From positions 1 through 64,000 of the forward strand of contig CAVHRK010000037.1 in the NCBI GenBank assembly GCA_963638365.1: DNA of 64,000 bases, read 5' to 3'. Position numbers and translations under genes: made by a program. Under the pieces are notes generated by a model. It had not been told where the DNA came from and did not search any database. It saw only the letters and a program-made list of their open reading frames with translations. How positions within the stretch are numbered: the stretch's first letter is position 1; each line of letters starts with the position of its first letter. Below, piece by piece: positions 50,386 to 59,043 of the stretch. This DNA is from Suilimivivens sp963638365 (GTDB lineage Bacteria > Bacillota > Clostridia > Lachnospirales > Lachnospiraceae).

Positions 50386-51756
50386 ATGTCAAAGAGTGCA
50401 ACAAAGGATATGACCGTGGGATCTCCCATGAAATTGATTTTAAGCTTTTCCATGCCGCTGCTGATCGGATTTATTTTTCAGCAGTTTTACAGTGTGGTAG
50501 ATACCTTTATTGTGGGAAGAACGCTGGGAATGAATGCCCTTGCGGGCGTTGGCGCAACCGGAAGCATTAACTTCCTGATTGTCGGATTTGTAATGGGCGT
50601 GTGCGGTGGATGTGTGATTCCGATTGCACAGCGTTTTGGTGCAAAGGATTATTCGGACATGCGCAAATATGTGGCAAACTGTGTATGGCTCGGAATTGCC
50701 ATGTCTCTGGTGATTACTGTGGTGGTATGTATTCTGTGCCGCAATATTTTAACATGGATGAAGACGCCGGAGGATATTTTTGAGTATTCTTACCAGTATA
50801 TCTTTATTGTGTTTTTAGGAATCCCGGCGACCTACCTTTATAATATTCTGTCCGGCATCATGCGTTCGATGGGAAACAGCAAGATTCCGCTGGTGTTTCT
50901 GATTATTTCCTCTGCAATTAATATTGCACTGGATCTGATCTGCATTATCAATCTGCATATGGGAGTTTCCGGAGCAGCGGTTGCAACGGTTGCTTCCCAG
51001 TTGATTTCAGGCATTCTCTGTCTGATCTATATGATGAAGAAATTTGAAATCCTTCGTATTACAAAGGATGAATGGAAGCTTAGTATGCCTCATATCGGTA
51101 TGCTGTGTGCCATGGGTGTGCCGATGGGATTACAGTATTCTATTACTGCAATCGGATCGGTTATTTTACAGACCTCTGTAAATACTCTTGGAGCCACAGC
51201 CGTTGCAGCCGTTACTGCGGGAAGCAAGGTCAGCATGTTCTTCTGTTGTGCGTATGATGCGCTTGGAACGACGATGGCAACCTATGGTGGTCAGAACGTG
51301 GGAGCAAAGAAGCTGGACCGGTTGGGCAAGGGACTCTTTGCCTGCAGTATTTTTGGTATTATCTATTCGATCCTGGCATTTATTATCCTGTATTTTGCAG
51401 GTGGAACACTGTGCGGACTTTTCGTAACGGATGCCAGCCAGGAGCTGCTTGACAGCTCCAGACAATTCCTGTTAATCAATGCGGCTTTCTATGTTCCGCT
51501 GGTATTCGTGAACGTGATCCGGTACATGATTCAGGGAATGGGATTCAGTACCTTTGCGATTCTGTCCGGAGTATTCGAGATGGTAGCAAGAACGTTGATG
51601 GGTATTTTCATTGTCCCGGCGTTTGGATTTACCGGAGCCTGCTTTGCAAGCCCGCTTGCCTGGATTATGGCAGATATTTTCCTTGTTCCGGCATACTTTT
51701 ATGTCAGAAGGAAGCTTGAGAGAACTCTCAACGGAGAAAAAATAGCAGCTACGTGA
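50386..51756 (+). CDS. MATE-family efflux transporter
   Basis: 456 residues, twelve membrane helices in two six-helix repeats; N-terminal MTVGSPMKLILSFSMPLLIG and IFQQFYSVVDTFIVGRTLG are typical of the clostridial MATE group. Exports cationic drugs or metabolites using Na+ or H+. Single gene with AGGAG at the start and a terminator across its stop. A related gene begins at 63431. Confidence 0.93.
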   Translation: MSKSATKDMTVGSPMKLILSFSMPLLIGFIFQQFYSVVDTFIVGRTLGMNALAGVGATGSINFLIVGFVMGVCGGCVIPIAQRFGAKDYSDMRKYVANCVWLGIAMSLVITVVVCILCRNILTWMKTPEDIFEYSYQYIFIVFLGIPATYLYNILSGIMRSMGNSKIPLVFLIISSAINIALDLICIINLHMGVSGAAVATVASQLISGILCLIYMMKKFEILRITKDEWKLSMPHIGMLCAMGVPMGLQYSITAIGSVILQTSVNTLGATAVAAVTAGSKVSMFFCCAYDALGTTMATYGGQNVGAKKLDRLGKGLFACSIFGIIYSILAFIILYFAGGTLCGLFVTDASQELLDSSRQFLLINAAFYVPLVFVNVIRYMIQGMGFSTFAILSGVFEMVARTLMGIFIVPAFGFTGACFASPLAWIMADIFLVPAYFYVRRKLERTLNGEKIAAT

Positions 51757-51771
51757 TGCAGCTGCTATTTT
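51739..51771. terminator. Bidirectional terminator between MATE and GH2 genes
   Basis: AAAATAGCAGCT (51739-51750) and AGCTGCTATTTT (51760-51771) are perfect 12-bp arms; the left arm lies inside the last MATE codons. Reading leftwards the T run also suits the GH2 gene. Confidence 0.8.
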
Positions 51772-51809
51772 GAAGGTTATTATCTTGAAGGTTGCGATTC
51801 GGAACACTA

Positions 51810-53687
51810 TTATTTGGAAAGTGGTTCTTCGGAAGGCTCCGGTAGTTGGAGTTTTACGACCTTCCGGTCATAGGTAAGGATTCCGTTGACCTCTTCTTCA
51901 ATATCCGATACCTGAGTATAAACGGCACCGCTTAAGCCCTGTTCCCGCAGAGGGAGGAGGGCTTCTTTTATGAGAGTATCATAAGCTTTTGAAAATTCTT
52001 CCTTTGTCTCATAACGTTTGTAACCGAAGATTCGCTCCACGCTGCTGTGTCCATCGATGTGGCAGGCGAAGCCGCCATATTCGGACAGGAAGAAAGCACG
52101 GTTCTTCTTATGCTTTTTCCATTCTCCTGCAGTAACCTTGAGCCGCCGGAAGTAATTGTGTACGCTGATAAAGTCTCCGGCCCCCTGATCGAACCAGCCG
52201 CTTGCCGCATCAATGAGGCGTGTCGGATCCTGTGTGTGGATGGATTCTGCAATGCGTGCGGAATCGAACTGTCCCCAGCCTTCGTTAAAAGGACACCAGA
52301 TGGCAATGGAGGGGAAGAATTTCAGGTAATCGATCATATCGGCCAGTTCCTCTTCCCACTCGTCACGGGCATTCTCATCCTCTCTTGCAAAAAGATGGTA
52401 AGCCTGATCCGAGATGTGGCGTGCCAAAGAGGGGCATACCGTGGGCAGATAGTTGATAAACGGCATCCGGTATTGGCCGCCGCCATTAATCATATCCTGG
52501 CAGACGATCATGCCAAGGCGGTCACAGTGGTAGTACCACCTTGCGGATTCTACCTTTAAATGCTTACGCATCATATTGAAGCCTAACTTTTTCATGGTGG
52601 TGATGTCATAGAGCAATGCTTCATCGGAGGGAGCGGTCATCAATCCGTCCGACCAGTAGCCCTGATCTAAGACACCCATGAGGAAATAGGGCTTGTGATT
52701 GAGACAGAAGACCGGTTTGTCTTCGGATAATTCAATGGTATAGGTGCGGAGGGCAAAGTAAGTCTTCACCTCGTCTTTGCCTAAAGCTACGGTTACCGGG
52801 TAAAGCGCCGGGATTTCCGGAGTCCATGGGAAAAACAGTTCATCCGGAATGGAAACAGTAAAATCATAGGACTGGGACTGTGCATGATGCTTGTGTACAT
52901 CGGTAAGATCACTCTTCGGAGTCAGGGACTGCTGGAACAATACCTGTTTTTCATCCGGTGTCATGACACAGATGCGCAGCATCGGAAGCGCATCACACAG
53001 GGCGGTATCGACTTCGATAAAAACCTCCTGCCGGTCAAAGTCCGGTTCTATGGTAATATGCTCAATGTGGGTGGCGGGAATCCATTCCATCCAGACGGTC
53101 TGCCAGATGCCGCTCTGTGCCGTATAAAAGATACCGCCACGCTTTAAAATCTGCTTGCCGCGGCTCTGGGGGCTCGCATCGCTTGGATCGCTGACACGTA
53201 CCATCAGTTCATTTTCACCTTTTTCCAGAAAATCCGTAATGTCGCAGTCGATGGGAAGATACCCGCCGCGGTGGGATGTCACCTTGTTACCGTTGAGAAA
53301 AATATCGGCTTCGTAGTCAATCGCACCGAAATGCAGGATCAGCCGGCTGCCATTAAAGAGATCCATTTCATCAACCGGGAGCAGGCGGCGGTACCAGAGG
53401 TATTCCTCCGGTTGCAGCTGGCGTTCCACGCCTGACAGGATCGCTTCCGGGGAAAAAGGAACGAGAATCTGGCCATCGTAGCTGTCGGGGAACCCCTTTT
53501 TCGACTGAATGGCATAATCCCATAGGCCATTTAAGTTGATATAGGATGGGCGCTCAAACTGGGGGCGCGGGTATTCCGTAAGTACCTTATCCTTTGAGAG
53601 CGTTTCTCCAAAGGGAGTTGTGAGACGCTCTAAGGGGTCTTCGTTATGCGGCTTAATAATGCTTCGCAGCGCATCCTTGAAGTCCAT
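51810..53687 (-). CDS. GH2-family glycoside hydrolase (beta-galactosidase/beta-glucuronidase-like)
   Basis: 625 residues, no signal peptide. Sugar-binding domain (LNGLWDYAIQSKKG, FGAIDYEADIFLNGNKV), then the barrel with the acid/base Glu in CPFNEGWGQFD and the nucleophile Glu in FLSEYGGFACHI. Specificity cannot be fixed from sequence; the short form without extra domains is common among gut Firmicutes. The start at 53687 is preferred because AAGGA lies eight bases upstream; the ATG at 53696 overlaps that site. Divergent from ylmH. Confidence 0.92.
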   Translation of the reverse strand: MDFKDALRSIIKPHNEDPLERLTTPFGETLSKDKVLTEYPRPQFERPSYINLNGLWDYAIQSKKGFPDSYDGQILVPFSPEAILSGVERQLQPEEYLWYRRLLPVDEMDLFNGSRLILHFGAIDYEADIFLNGNKVTSHRGGYLPIDCDITDFLEKGENELMVRVSDPSDASPQSRGKQILKRGGIFYTAQSGIWQTVWMEWIPATHIEHITIEPDFDRQEVFIEVDTALCDALPMLRICVMTPDEKQVLFQQSLTPKSDLTDVHKHHAQSQSYDFTVSIPDELFFPWTPEIPALYPVTVALGKDEVKTYFALRTYTIELSEDKPVFCLNHKPYFLMGVLDQGYWSDGLMTAPSDEALLYDITTMKKLGFNMMRKHLKVESARWYYHCDRLGMIVCQDMINGGGQYRMPFINYLPTVCPSLARHISDQAYHLFAREDENARDEWEEELADMIDYLKFFPSIAIWCPFNEGWGQFDSARIAESIHTQDPTRLIDAASGWFDQGAGDFISVHNYFRRLKVTAGEWKKHKKNRAFFLSEYGGFACHIDGHSSVERIFGYKRYETKEEFSKAYDTLIKEALLPLREQGLSGAVYTQVSDIEEEVNGILTYDRKVVKLQLPEPSEEPLSK

Positions 53688-53796
53688 AGTATCCATCCTT
53701 TCCCAATTGCAATAAACTATGTTGATGTCATAAGATTACCTCATGATATCGTTTTGTGAGGTTCTGCATTGTCCTCATTTATGGTACAATGAGCTT

Positions 53797-53813
53797 TAGA
53801 GAAAATTTCTCTA
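53797..53813. promoter_or_regulatory. 17-bp palindrome in the GH2/ylmH divergent region
   Basis: TAGAGAAAATTTCTCTA is a perfect palindrome apart from the central base. Candidate operator, regulator unknown. Confidence 0.45.
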
Positions 53814-53868
53814 TTGGATATAGTATAGCACAGAATAAAGAAGAGCAACAAAAGAAAGAGGAAATTCA

Positions 53869-54603
53869 TTGAAAAACGAAGAAGATCAGATATTAAGGAA
53901 GCATTTTACCGATCTGGCGCGGAAAGCGGATCAGAGTCATATTGCAACCTTTACAGGTTTCCTAAGCCTGCCGGAGCAGTCCGTCTTTTATTCCATGGAC
54001 TTTTCATATATATCATACTGTGTTTTCGGAGGTCAGGAGGGATGTGAACGGGCGGTGATCCGGTTTGGTGAGGAATGGGAATTCCCGATCTGCTGTATCA
54101 GAATCGCACCGTTAATGAATAAGTTTGCAGATGCACTGACGCACCGGGATTTTCTGGGGGCGCTGATGAATCTTGGAATTGAACGGAGTACGTTGGGAGA
54201 TATTTATATTGAGGACAAGACGGGGTATCTGTTCTGCCTGAAAAGCATGGCAGATTACATTATCGAGAATCTTACACGGATCCGGCATACAAGCGTGCAG
54301 TGTACAGTCTGCGAGGAGCCGCCGACCTTTTTACAGAAGGAGCCGGAGGAAAAGCTTATCCAGATCAGTTCCGAGCGGACAGATGCACTGATTGCGGGGG
54401 TGTATCATCTTTCCCGGACGGAGAGTAATGAGCTGTTCCGGGAGCAGAAAGTGTTTGTCAACGGAAGACTGTGTGAGAATAACAGCCGGGCATTGAAGGA
54501 GGGTGATCAGATTACCGTCCGCGGCTATGGCAGGTTTGCTTATGAAGGGGCAAAGGGCTTAAGCAAGAAAGGAAAAGTGAATGTGAGGGTTCTGGTATGG
54601 TGA
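53869..54603 (+). CDS. ylmH: YlmH-like S4-domain RNA-binding protein
   Basis: 244 residues from a TTG start with GAGG seven bases upstream. The N-terminal YlmH domain is followed by an S4 domain (about 180-240; ISSERTDALIAGVYHLSRTE, VFVNGRLCENNSRALKEGD). YlmH is linked to cell division clusters and to ribosome rescue in Firmicutes. No division genes adjoin here. Overlaps the next gene by seven bases. Confidence 0.9.
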   Translation: MKNEEDQILRKHFTDLARKADQSHIATFTGFLSLPEQSVFYSMDFSYISYCVFGGQEGCERAVIRFGEEWEFPICCIRIAPLMNKFADALTHRDFLGALMNLGIERSTLGDIYIEDKTGYLFCLKSMADYIIENLTRIRHTSVQCTVCEEPPTFLQKEPEEKLIQISSERTDALIAGVYHLSRTESNELFREQKVFVNGRLCENNSRALKEGDQITVRGYGRFAYEGAKGLSKKGKVNVRVLVW

Positions 54604-55526
54604 TGCTACAGCAGATGATCGTGATGTTTCTGATGATGGCGGTGGGCTATTTATGTTATAAGAAGCAGATTCTTACCGAAGAGGTAAGCAAAAAGGTTTC
54701 GGCGATTGTGGTGAATGTGGCCAATCCCTGTATGATTTTAAGCAGTGCATTGACGGACCAGAAGATGCAGGGAAAGGAGCTGCTGCAGACGCTTGCGATT
54801 GTGGTGTTCATGTATGTGTTTTTACTTGTCCTGGCACAGCTTCTTCCAAAGATTCTGCGCATACGGAAGGAGAGCCGTGGAGCCTATGCAGCCATGGTCG
54901 TTTTTGCCAATATCGGATTTATGGGCTTTCCGATTTTGTCTGCCATGTATGGAAATGGGGCACTTTTATATGGATCTGTTTTCCAGATTCCGTTTAATAT
55001 TCTGATTTATACCTATGGAGTGGCGGTGCTGACAACAAAGCCGGATGCCGGCGGAAAGGCAGAGCTTGATAGAATAGAAATGCTTAAGAAGATCTTCAAT
55101 ATCGGAGTGATCGCCTGTATTGCCGCTATGCTGATTTACTTTCTGCAGATTCCGGTGCCTTCTTTTTTGCAGGCATTCATTACGAATCTGGGGAATCTTA
55201 CGGCTCCGTTAAGCATGATGATTATTGGAGCATCCCTTGCACAGATGCCGTTAAAGGAGCTGTTTCTGGATGGAAAGCTGCTGGTATTTTCTTTGGTGAA
55301 GCTGTTGCTTCTTCCGGCAATCTGGATGCTTATGGTGAATCGTGTGGTAGAGCAGGAAATTTTGCGGGGCGTGTGCCTTGTGATGATGGCAACTCCGGCG
55401 GGAAGTATGACGGCGATGCTCGCCCAGCAGTATGGCGGAGACTATGAAACGGTTTCCCGTGGCGTGGCACTTACCACGGTGCTGTCCGTCGTTACCATGC
55501 CGATTCTGGCTGCGTTTTTCCTGTGA
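54597..55526 (+). CDS. AEC-family (auxin efflux carrier-like) transporter
   Basis: 309 residues, ten membrane helices in two halves, with the family motif VFANIGFMGFPILSAMYG and a second-half ATPAGSMTAMLAQQYGGD. Probably a malate or other organic-acid carrier. GAGGG stands before the ATG at 54597; an alternative ATG at 54603 overlaps the previous stop. Coupled to ylmH. Confidence 0.9.
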   Translation: MVMLQQMIVMFLMMAVGYLCYKKQILTEEVSKKVSAIVVNVANPCMILSSALTDQKMQGKELLQTLAIVVFMYVFLLVLAQLLPKILRIRKESRGAYAAMVVFANIGFMGFPILSAMYGNGALLYGSVFQIPFNILIYTYGVAVLTTKPDAGGKAELDRIEMLKKIFNIGVIACIAAMLIYFLQIPVPSFLQAFITNLGNLTAPLSMMIIGASLAQMPLKELFLDGKLLVFSLVKLLLLPAIWMLMVNRVVEQEILRGVCLVMMATPAGSMTAMLAQQYGGDYETVSRGVALTTVLSVVTMPILAAFFL

Positions 55527-55647
55527 ACGGAAGTAACTGTAATGTTATAAAGAGCTATTTGAGGAGTGGAATGGTTGGCATCAGAATGGTGGATTATAAA
55601 CAGAAATAATCTTTAACATATCCTAATTTTGGTATAAGGACAAGAAC

Positions 55648-55687
55648 TCCCGGCATATTTTGTATAAAAAATATACCGGGAATTTTT
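55648..55687 (+). terminator. Terminator-like hairpin directly before the pdaB-like start
   Basis: TCCCGG (55648-55653) pairs with CCGGGA (55676-55681), with an ATATTTT/AAAATAT inner stem, then TTTTT, and the ATG of the next gene follows at once. The only Shine-Dalgarno-like bases (GGGA) are in the stem. Confidence 0.65.
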
Positions 55688-56578
55688 ATGAACAAATACA
55701 TAGAAAAATGGAAACAGATGGGGAAAAATCTGACGGACGGCCTGCATGTGCATTGGAAGGAAGAATGGAAGAGACAAAGCGGGGAGAAGCGTCCGGATTA
55801 TCAGAAAAGAGTCTGCATGCTGCTTTTGCGTAATACGGCATTTTTGCTTGCAGCAGTTGCACTTCTGCGTGGAGCAGTGGTATTCTTCGGAGACAGCGTG
55901 CATGCAAGCAACACGGTTGGAAACCGGGAACTACCGATTTACTGCGTGAAAACAGATGAGGCAGATGGAAAGAAGATTGCGCTTACCTTTGATGCGGCAT
56001 GGGGAAATGAGGATACGAAGAAGATACTAGAAATTCTCAAAAAGAATAATGTGAAAGTGACCTTTTTTATGACCGGCGGCTGGGTAGAGAGCTATCCGGA
56101 GGACGTCAAGGCCATCCTCGCAGATGGGCATGATCTGGGAAATCACAGCGAAAATCATAAGAATATGAGTCAGATTTCCGATGAGGAGAAGAAAGAGGAG
56201 CTGATGAAGGTTCATGAAAAGGTCCGGGAGCTGACCGGTTATGAAATGTTTCTGTTTCGTCCACCGTATGGGGATTATGATAATGCGGTAATTAAGGTCG
56301 CAAGGGAGTGTGGATATTACCCGATTCAATGGGACGTGGATTCTCTGGACTGGAAGGATTACGGAGTGGATTCCATCATTAAGACCGTTACCGGACATAA
56401 GCATCTGGGAAGCGGATCAATTATTTTGTGCCATAATGGAGCAAAATTTACTGCGGAGGCGCTGGATACGCTGATTCAGAATCTGAAGGACCAGGGATAT
56501 ACCTTTGTGCCACTGTCGGAACTGATTTACAGGGATCATTATCATCTGGATCATGAGGGAAGACAGATTAAGGATTAG
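55688..56578 (+). CDS. PdaB-like polysaccharide deacetylase (CE4, NodB domain)
   Basis: 296 residues. One N-terminal membrane anchor (about 43-63, LLRNTAFLLAAVALLRGAVV) and an outside NodB domain: ALTFDAAWGNEDT (base Asp), HDLGNHSENHKNM (zinc His pair), FRPPYGDYDN, and a final LCHNGAKFTAEAL. Closest in form to PdaB, a sporulation protein needed for spore stability, or to peptidoglycan N-deacetylases. There is no normal ribosome binding site: a terminator-like hairpin runs right up to the ATG. Start could instead be at the ATG 55718. Confidence 0.88.
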   Translation: MNKYIEKWKQMGKNLTDGLHVHWKEEWKRQSGEKRPDYQKRVCMLLLRNTAFLLAAVALLRGAVVFFGDSVHASNTVGNRELPIYCVKTDEADGKKIALTFDAAWGNEDTKKILEILKKNNVKVTFFMTGGWVESYPEDVKAILADGHDLGNHSENHKNMSQISDEEKKEELMKVHEKVRELTGYEMFLFRPPYGDYDNAVIKVARECGYYPIQWDVDSLDWKDYGVDSIIKTVTGHKHLGSGSIILCHNGAKFTAEALDTLIQNLKDQGYTFVPLSELIYRDHYHLDHEGRQIKD

Positions 56579-56617
56579 ACGGTTGAAAATGGAAATTTGA
56601 AATGGATATGACGATAG

Positions 56618-56654
56618 AAAACAAGCTGCTTTAAATATAAACAGCTTGTTTTTA
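56618..56654. terminator. Terminator between convergent pdaB-like and XRE genes
   Basis: AAAACAAGCTG (56618-56628) pairs with CAGCTTGTTTT (56642-56652), T runs on both strands. Confidence 0.8.
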
Positions 56655-56698
56655 TTGTACGTTTATAGTGGTTATAGAGACAAAGAAAATATCTGAGG

Positions 56699-56992
56699 TT
56701 AATTCATATTGGCGATTAGTTCCCGGAGAATTTTTATCTGATGATCATTTAAATGTTCTACATTAATTGTATGTGAACTGTCATCTTTGTAGGAGCGTCC
56801 TAAAATATAGTCGGTAGAAACGTGATAAATGTCGGCAAGGGCAATTAATTTTTCCAGACTGGGTTTACGTTCCTGTTTTTCATAGGCGCTAATGAGTGCA
56901 GGAGTAACGCCGATTTGTCTGGCGACAAAACTTTGTGAGTAATTATTTTTGAGACGCAGATTGATTAGGCGTTCTGACATTGTATTATCCAT
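56699..56992 (-). CDS. XRE-family repressor-like protein (module 2)
   Basis: 97 residues. Cro/CI helix-turn-helix (YSQSFVARQIGVTPALISAY, about 18-37) and the common ADIYHVSTDYILGRS helix, then a short C-terminal helix (DHQIKILRELIANM) that may allow dimer formation. AAAGGAG stands eight bases before the ATG at 56992. Divergent from a lipoprotein gene with three operator-like sites between, the same plan as at 5795-7029. Confidence 0.88.
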   Translation of the reverse strand: MDNTMSERLINLRLKNNYSQSFVARQIGVTPALISAYEKQERKPSLEKLIALADIYHVSTDYILGRSYKDDSSHTINVEHLNDHQIKILRELIANMN

Positions 56993-57008
56993 CGGTATAA
57001 CTCCTTTC

Positions 57009-57067
57009 AACTTTTAGTTTAAAGTAGATATATATACTAATGGTTTAAATTAAATAAACTATTAGTT
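57009..57067. promoter_or_regulatory. Three operator-like sites of switch module 2
   Basis: AACTTTTAGTT (57009-57019), TACTAATGGTT (57035-57045, the reverse strand reading AACCATTAGTA) and AACTATTAGTT (57057-57067). Sites 1 and 3 agree at 10 of 11 positions, site 2 at 9. Centres are 26 and 22 bp apart. Site 1 is next to the repressor's own ribosome binding site. The AT-rich middle (TATATATACTAAT) probably holds the promoters. Confidence 0.6.
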
Positions 57068-57155
57068 GAAAATTTAAATAGAACATGATATATTAAAATA
57101 CAAATAAAAAAGTTGCATCAAAATATACGTTAGGATTAAAGTGGAGGTATTAATC

Positions 57156-57758
57156 ATGAAAAAAAGTAATTTAAGCGTATTTGTAGCATTTACAATATTA
57201 TGGTTGTCTATTATTACTGCATGCAGTTCAAGTCAGGCAGTAGAACCTACTTCTATAACAGAAGATGTAGAGGAGGATAGCAAAGAAAAAACACCAATAC
57301 TCTCAGAATCGGTGACGACTAAAATGACAGAGGATAATGTGGAATCAAGTTCAGAATCGCTGGCAGAGCCAGTAGTATATGAAGGAATTGATATGGAATC
57401 TGTACTTCCGGGGGAGCAATGGGTTGCTTCCTTTAAAGGAATTGTTCATGAGCCTAAGCTGGTAGTGTTCAATGATGAAACTAATAAGAAAATCATTGTT
57501 GAAGAAGGACAGGAGATAGAGTTTTCATTCACTGATAAAATTGCCATTTTTATACCGGACGGACATACAGGTGGATATGTTGCAAACAAAGGATATGTTT
57601 TGCTTAACGGATATGGAAATTATAATTCTTCTGGAATAACGGTGTTAGATACATTAGCTTCTAACAGAAAAAAGGGTGATAGTGTGCCGTTAGAGGTCAC
57701 AATAGAATATGATGGGGAAAAGATGACCTTATCTGCTATATTAAATTTAGTTGAATAG
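57156..57758 (+). CDS. Lipoprotein of unknown function, divergent from XRE repressor (module 2)
   Basis: 200 residues. Signal peptide with lipobox IITAC (Cys about 23), a Ser/Glu/Thr-rich linker to about residue 80, then a compact beta-rich domain (VLPGEQWVASFKGIVHEPKL, SFTDKIAIFIPDGHTGGYVA, VPLEVTIEYDGEKMTL). No family recognised. GGAGG eight bases before the ATG fixes the start at 57156. Confidence 0.75.
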   Translation: MKKSNLSVFVAFTILWLSIITACSSSQAVEPTSITEDVEEDSKEKTPILSESVTTKMTEDNVESSSESLAEPVVYEGIDMESVLPGEQWVASFKGIVHEPKLVVFNDETNKKIIVEEGQEIEFSFTDKIAIFIPDGHTGGYVANKGYVLLNGYGNYNSSGITVLDTLASNRKKGDSVPLEVTIEYDGEKMTLSAILNLVE

Positions 57759-57948
57759 TTTGTAATTATTTATTTTATTTATCTAGTTATGAAAACAGAA
57801 GTTTTCTGAAATCCATGCTTTTAAATCACATTCTAAAAATTGAAGAGGCAGGAGGAAGGAAAGTAGCTGTGCGTTTGGATGATCGGGATGAATGTTTTAT
57901 AAACGTTGAGCAATCATTTTCTATCCTTCTGCAAAGGGAGGAAGAGAA

Positions 57949-58560
57949 ATGGAAGAAACAAAAGTACAGAGAAATTATAAAGATACGGTAAGCAGGATGT
58001 TGTTCCGGGAGCCGGAGAAAAGGCTTCTAAGGTTATCGGAAGCATTTGAAGTACCAACAGAGGATCCGGAACTGGAATTGAAGGTAACGATCCTGAACAT
58101 TAATCCTGAGATGAATGAAGAATTGAAGGAAAAATGTCCGGTGTTAAAGCAATATACCCAGTATGTAGAGCAGGTTCGATATAATAGTGCAGGTATGCCT
58201 TTGGAGCAGGCCGTGGAAGAAGCGATCGAATACTGTATCAGACATGATATATTGAAGGATTTTTTGTTAAAGCAAAGGGCTGAGGTAGTGAAGATGAGTA
58301 TTTTTGAATATGATGAGGAACGTGAAATCGAGTTGATTCGCAAAGATGAACGAGAGATCGGGGAGAGGATTGGAATAGAAAAGGAACATCAGAACACTCA
58401 AAAAGAGCGGGAGAACGCTATTCAGTCTATCATCTCGGTGTATAAAGAAACAAAGAGTAGTCCGGAACAGGCGGTTCAAAAGCTGATGCAGCTTTATCAA
58501 TTAAATGAAGAGCAGGCAAAAGAGAAGGTTGCTTTCTATTGGAAGATGCAGTCTGTTTAG
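57949..58560 (+). CDS. Rpn-family nuclease/transposase remnant lacking the catalytic core
   Basis: 203 residues. The N-terminus NYKDTVSRMLFREPEK matches the start of Rpn (recombination-promoting nuclease, PD-(D/E)XK) proteins, but it runs straight into RLLRLSEAFEVPTEDPELEL, which in full-length members (about 300 residues) comes more than 100 residues later, after the nuclease core. The helical C-terminal half (LEQAVEEAIEYCIRHDILKD, FEYDEEREIE) is complete. So the gene appears to have lost its catalytic part by an in-frame deletion while keeping a good GGGAGG binding site. Confidence 0.8.
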   Translation: MEETKVQRNYKDTVSRMLFREPEKRLLRLSEAFEVPTEDPELELKVTILNINPEMNEELKEKCPVLKQYTQYVEQVRYNSAGMPLEQAVEEAIEYCIRHDILKDFLLKQRAEVVKMSIFEYDEEREIELIRKDEREIGERIGIEKEHQNTQKERENAIQSIISVYKETKSSPEQAVQKLMQLYQLNEEQAKEKVAFYWKMQSV

Positions 58561-58704
58561 TAGGAAACCGGTATTTATAAATAAGTATTTTTGAATTACA
58601 GCATGATATGTTGATTGTGTTACAATATAAGATATTGCGATATGTATCTTCTATTTATACAATAGAGACAAGAAGGAAATCTTTGTTAAATGGAGGAGAA
58701 ACAC

Positions 58705-58801
58705 ATGAATTGTAAATTGACAGTCAACACCGACCTACTATGCGGATATGCGTCGTAAGAACGGATTTGAGGAACCGTTTGGAATTAAACTGTGGTTTTA
58801 A
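58705..58801 (+). pseudogene. Remnant of a GH51 alpha-L-arabinofuranosidase
   Basis: After a perfect GGAGG comes MNCKLTVNTD, like the start of GH51 enzymes, and at 58736, in another frame, YYADMRRKNGFEEPFGIKLW, which resembles the stretch just before the GH51 acid/base motif GNE. About 150 codons between and everything after are missing. The intact piece stops at codon 17. A terminator follows. Identification rests on short matches. Confidence 0.55.
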
Positions 58802-58834
58802 AGATGTTTTATATGGCACAGGCAGATAGAGAAA

Positions 58835-58865
58835 CGGCGTACCTATAGTGGTGCGCTGTTTTGTT
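58835..58865 (+). terminator. Terminator after the GH51 remnant
   Basis: GGCGTACC (58836-58843) pairs with GGTGCGCT (58850-58857) with G-U pairs, then TTTTGTTGTT. The remaining bases to 59043 show no gene. Confidence 0.6.
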
Positions 58866-59043
58866 GTTATTGACCGGACAGATATAATTGAGACAGGAAT
58901 AAAATTATTATAAAAAACAGTTTACCGAAAATAAAAATCAAGTTATAATGGACATGCGCAAAACCTGTCCATATGTAAAGGCGGCGAAAAGCGCAGGATG
59001 CAGGGGGAAATAGAAGCGGAAGTGGAAAAGGAACTATATAAGC

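Noticed and set aside
51754..51810. Short repeated AAGGTT phrases after the MATE gene as a repeat array
   Set aside because: Only two to three degenerate copies; the terminator explains the structure.
55618..55628. Sigma-K-like -10 (CATATCCTA) before the pdaB-like gene
   Set aside because: It fits CATANNNTA, but no AC -35 element is found at 16-17 bases, so it may be chance in AT-rich DNA.
57814..57990. 58-codon plus-strand frame starting MLLNHILKIEEAGG
   Set aside because: No Shine-Dalgarno sequence, no recognised family, and it runs into the Rpn remnant in another frame; could be a decayed end of a lost gene but this cannot be supported.
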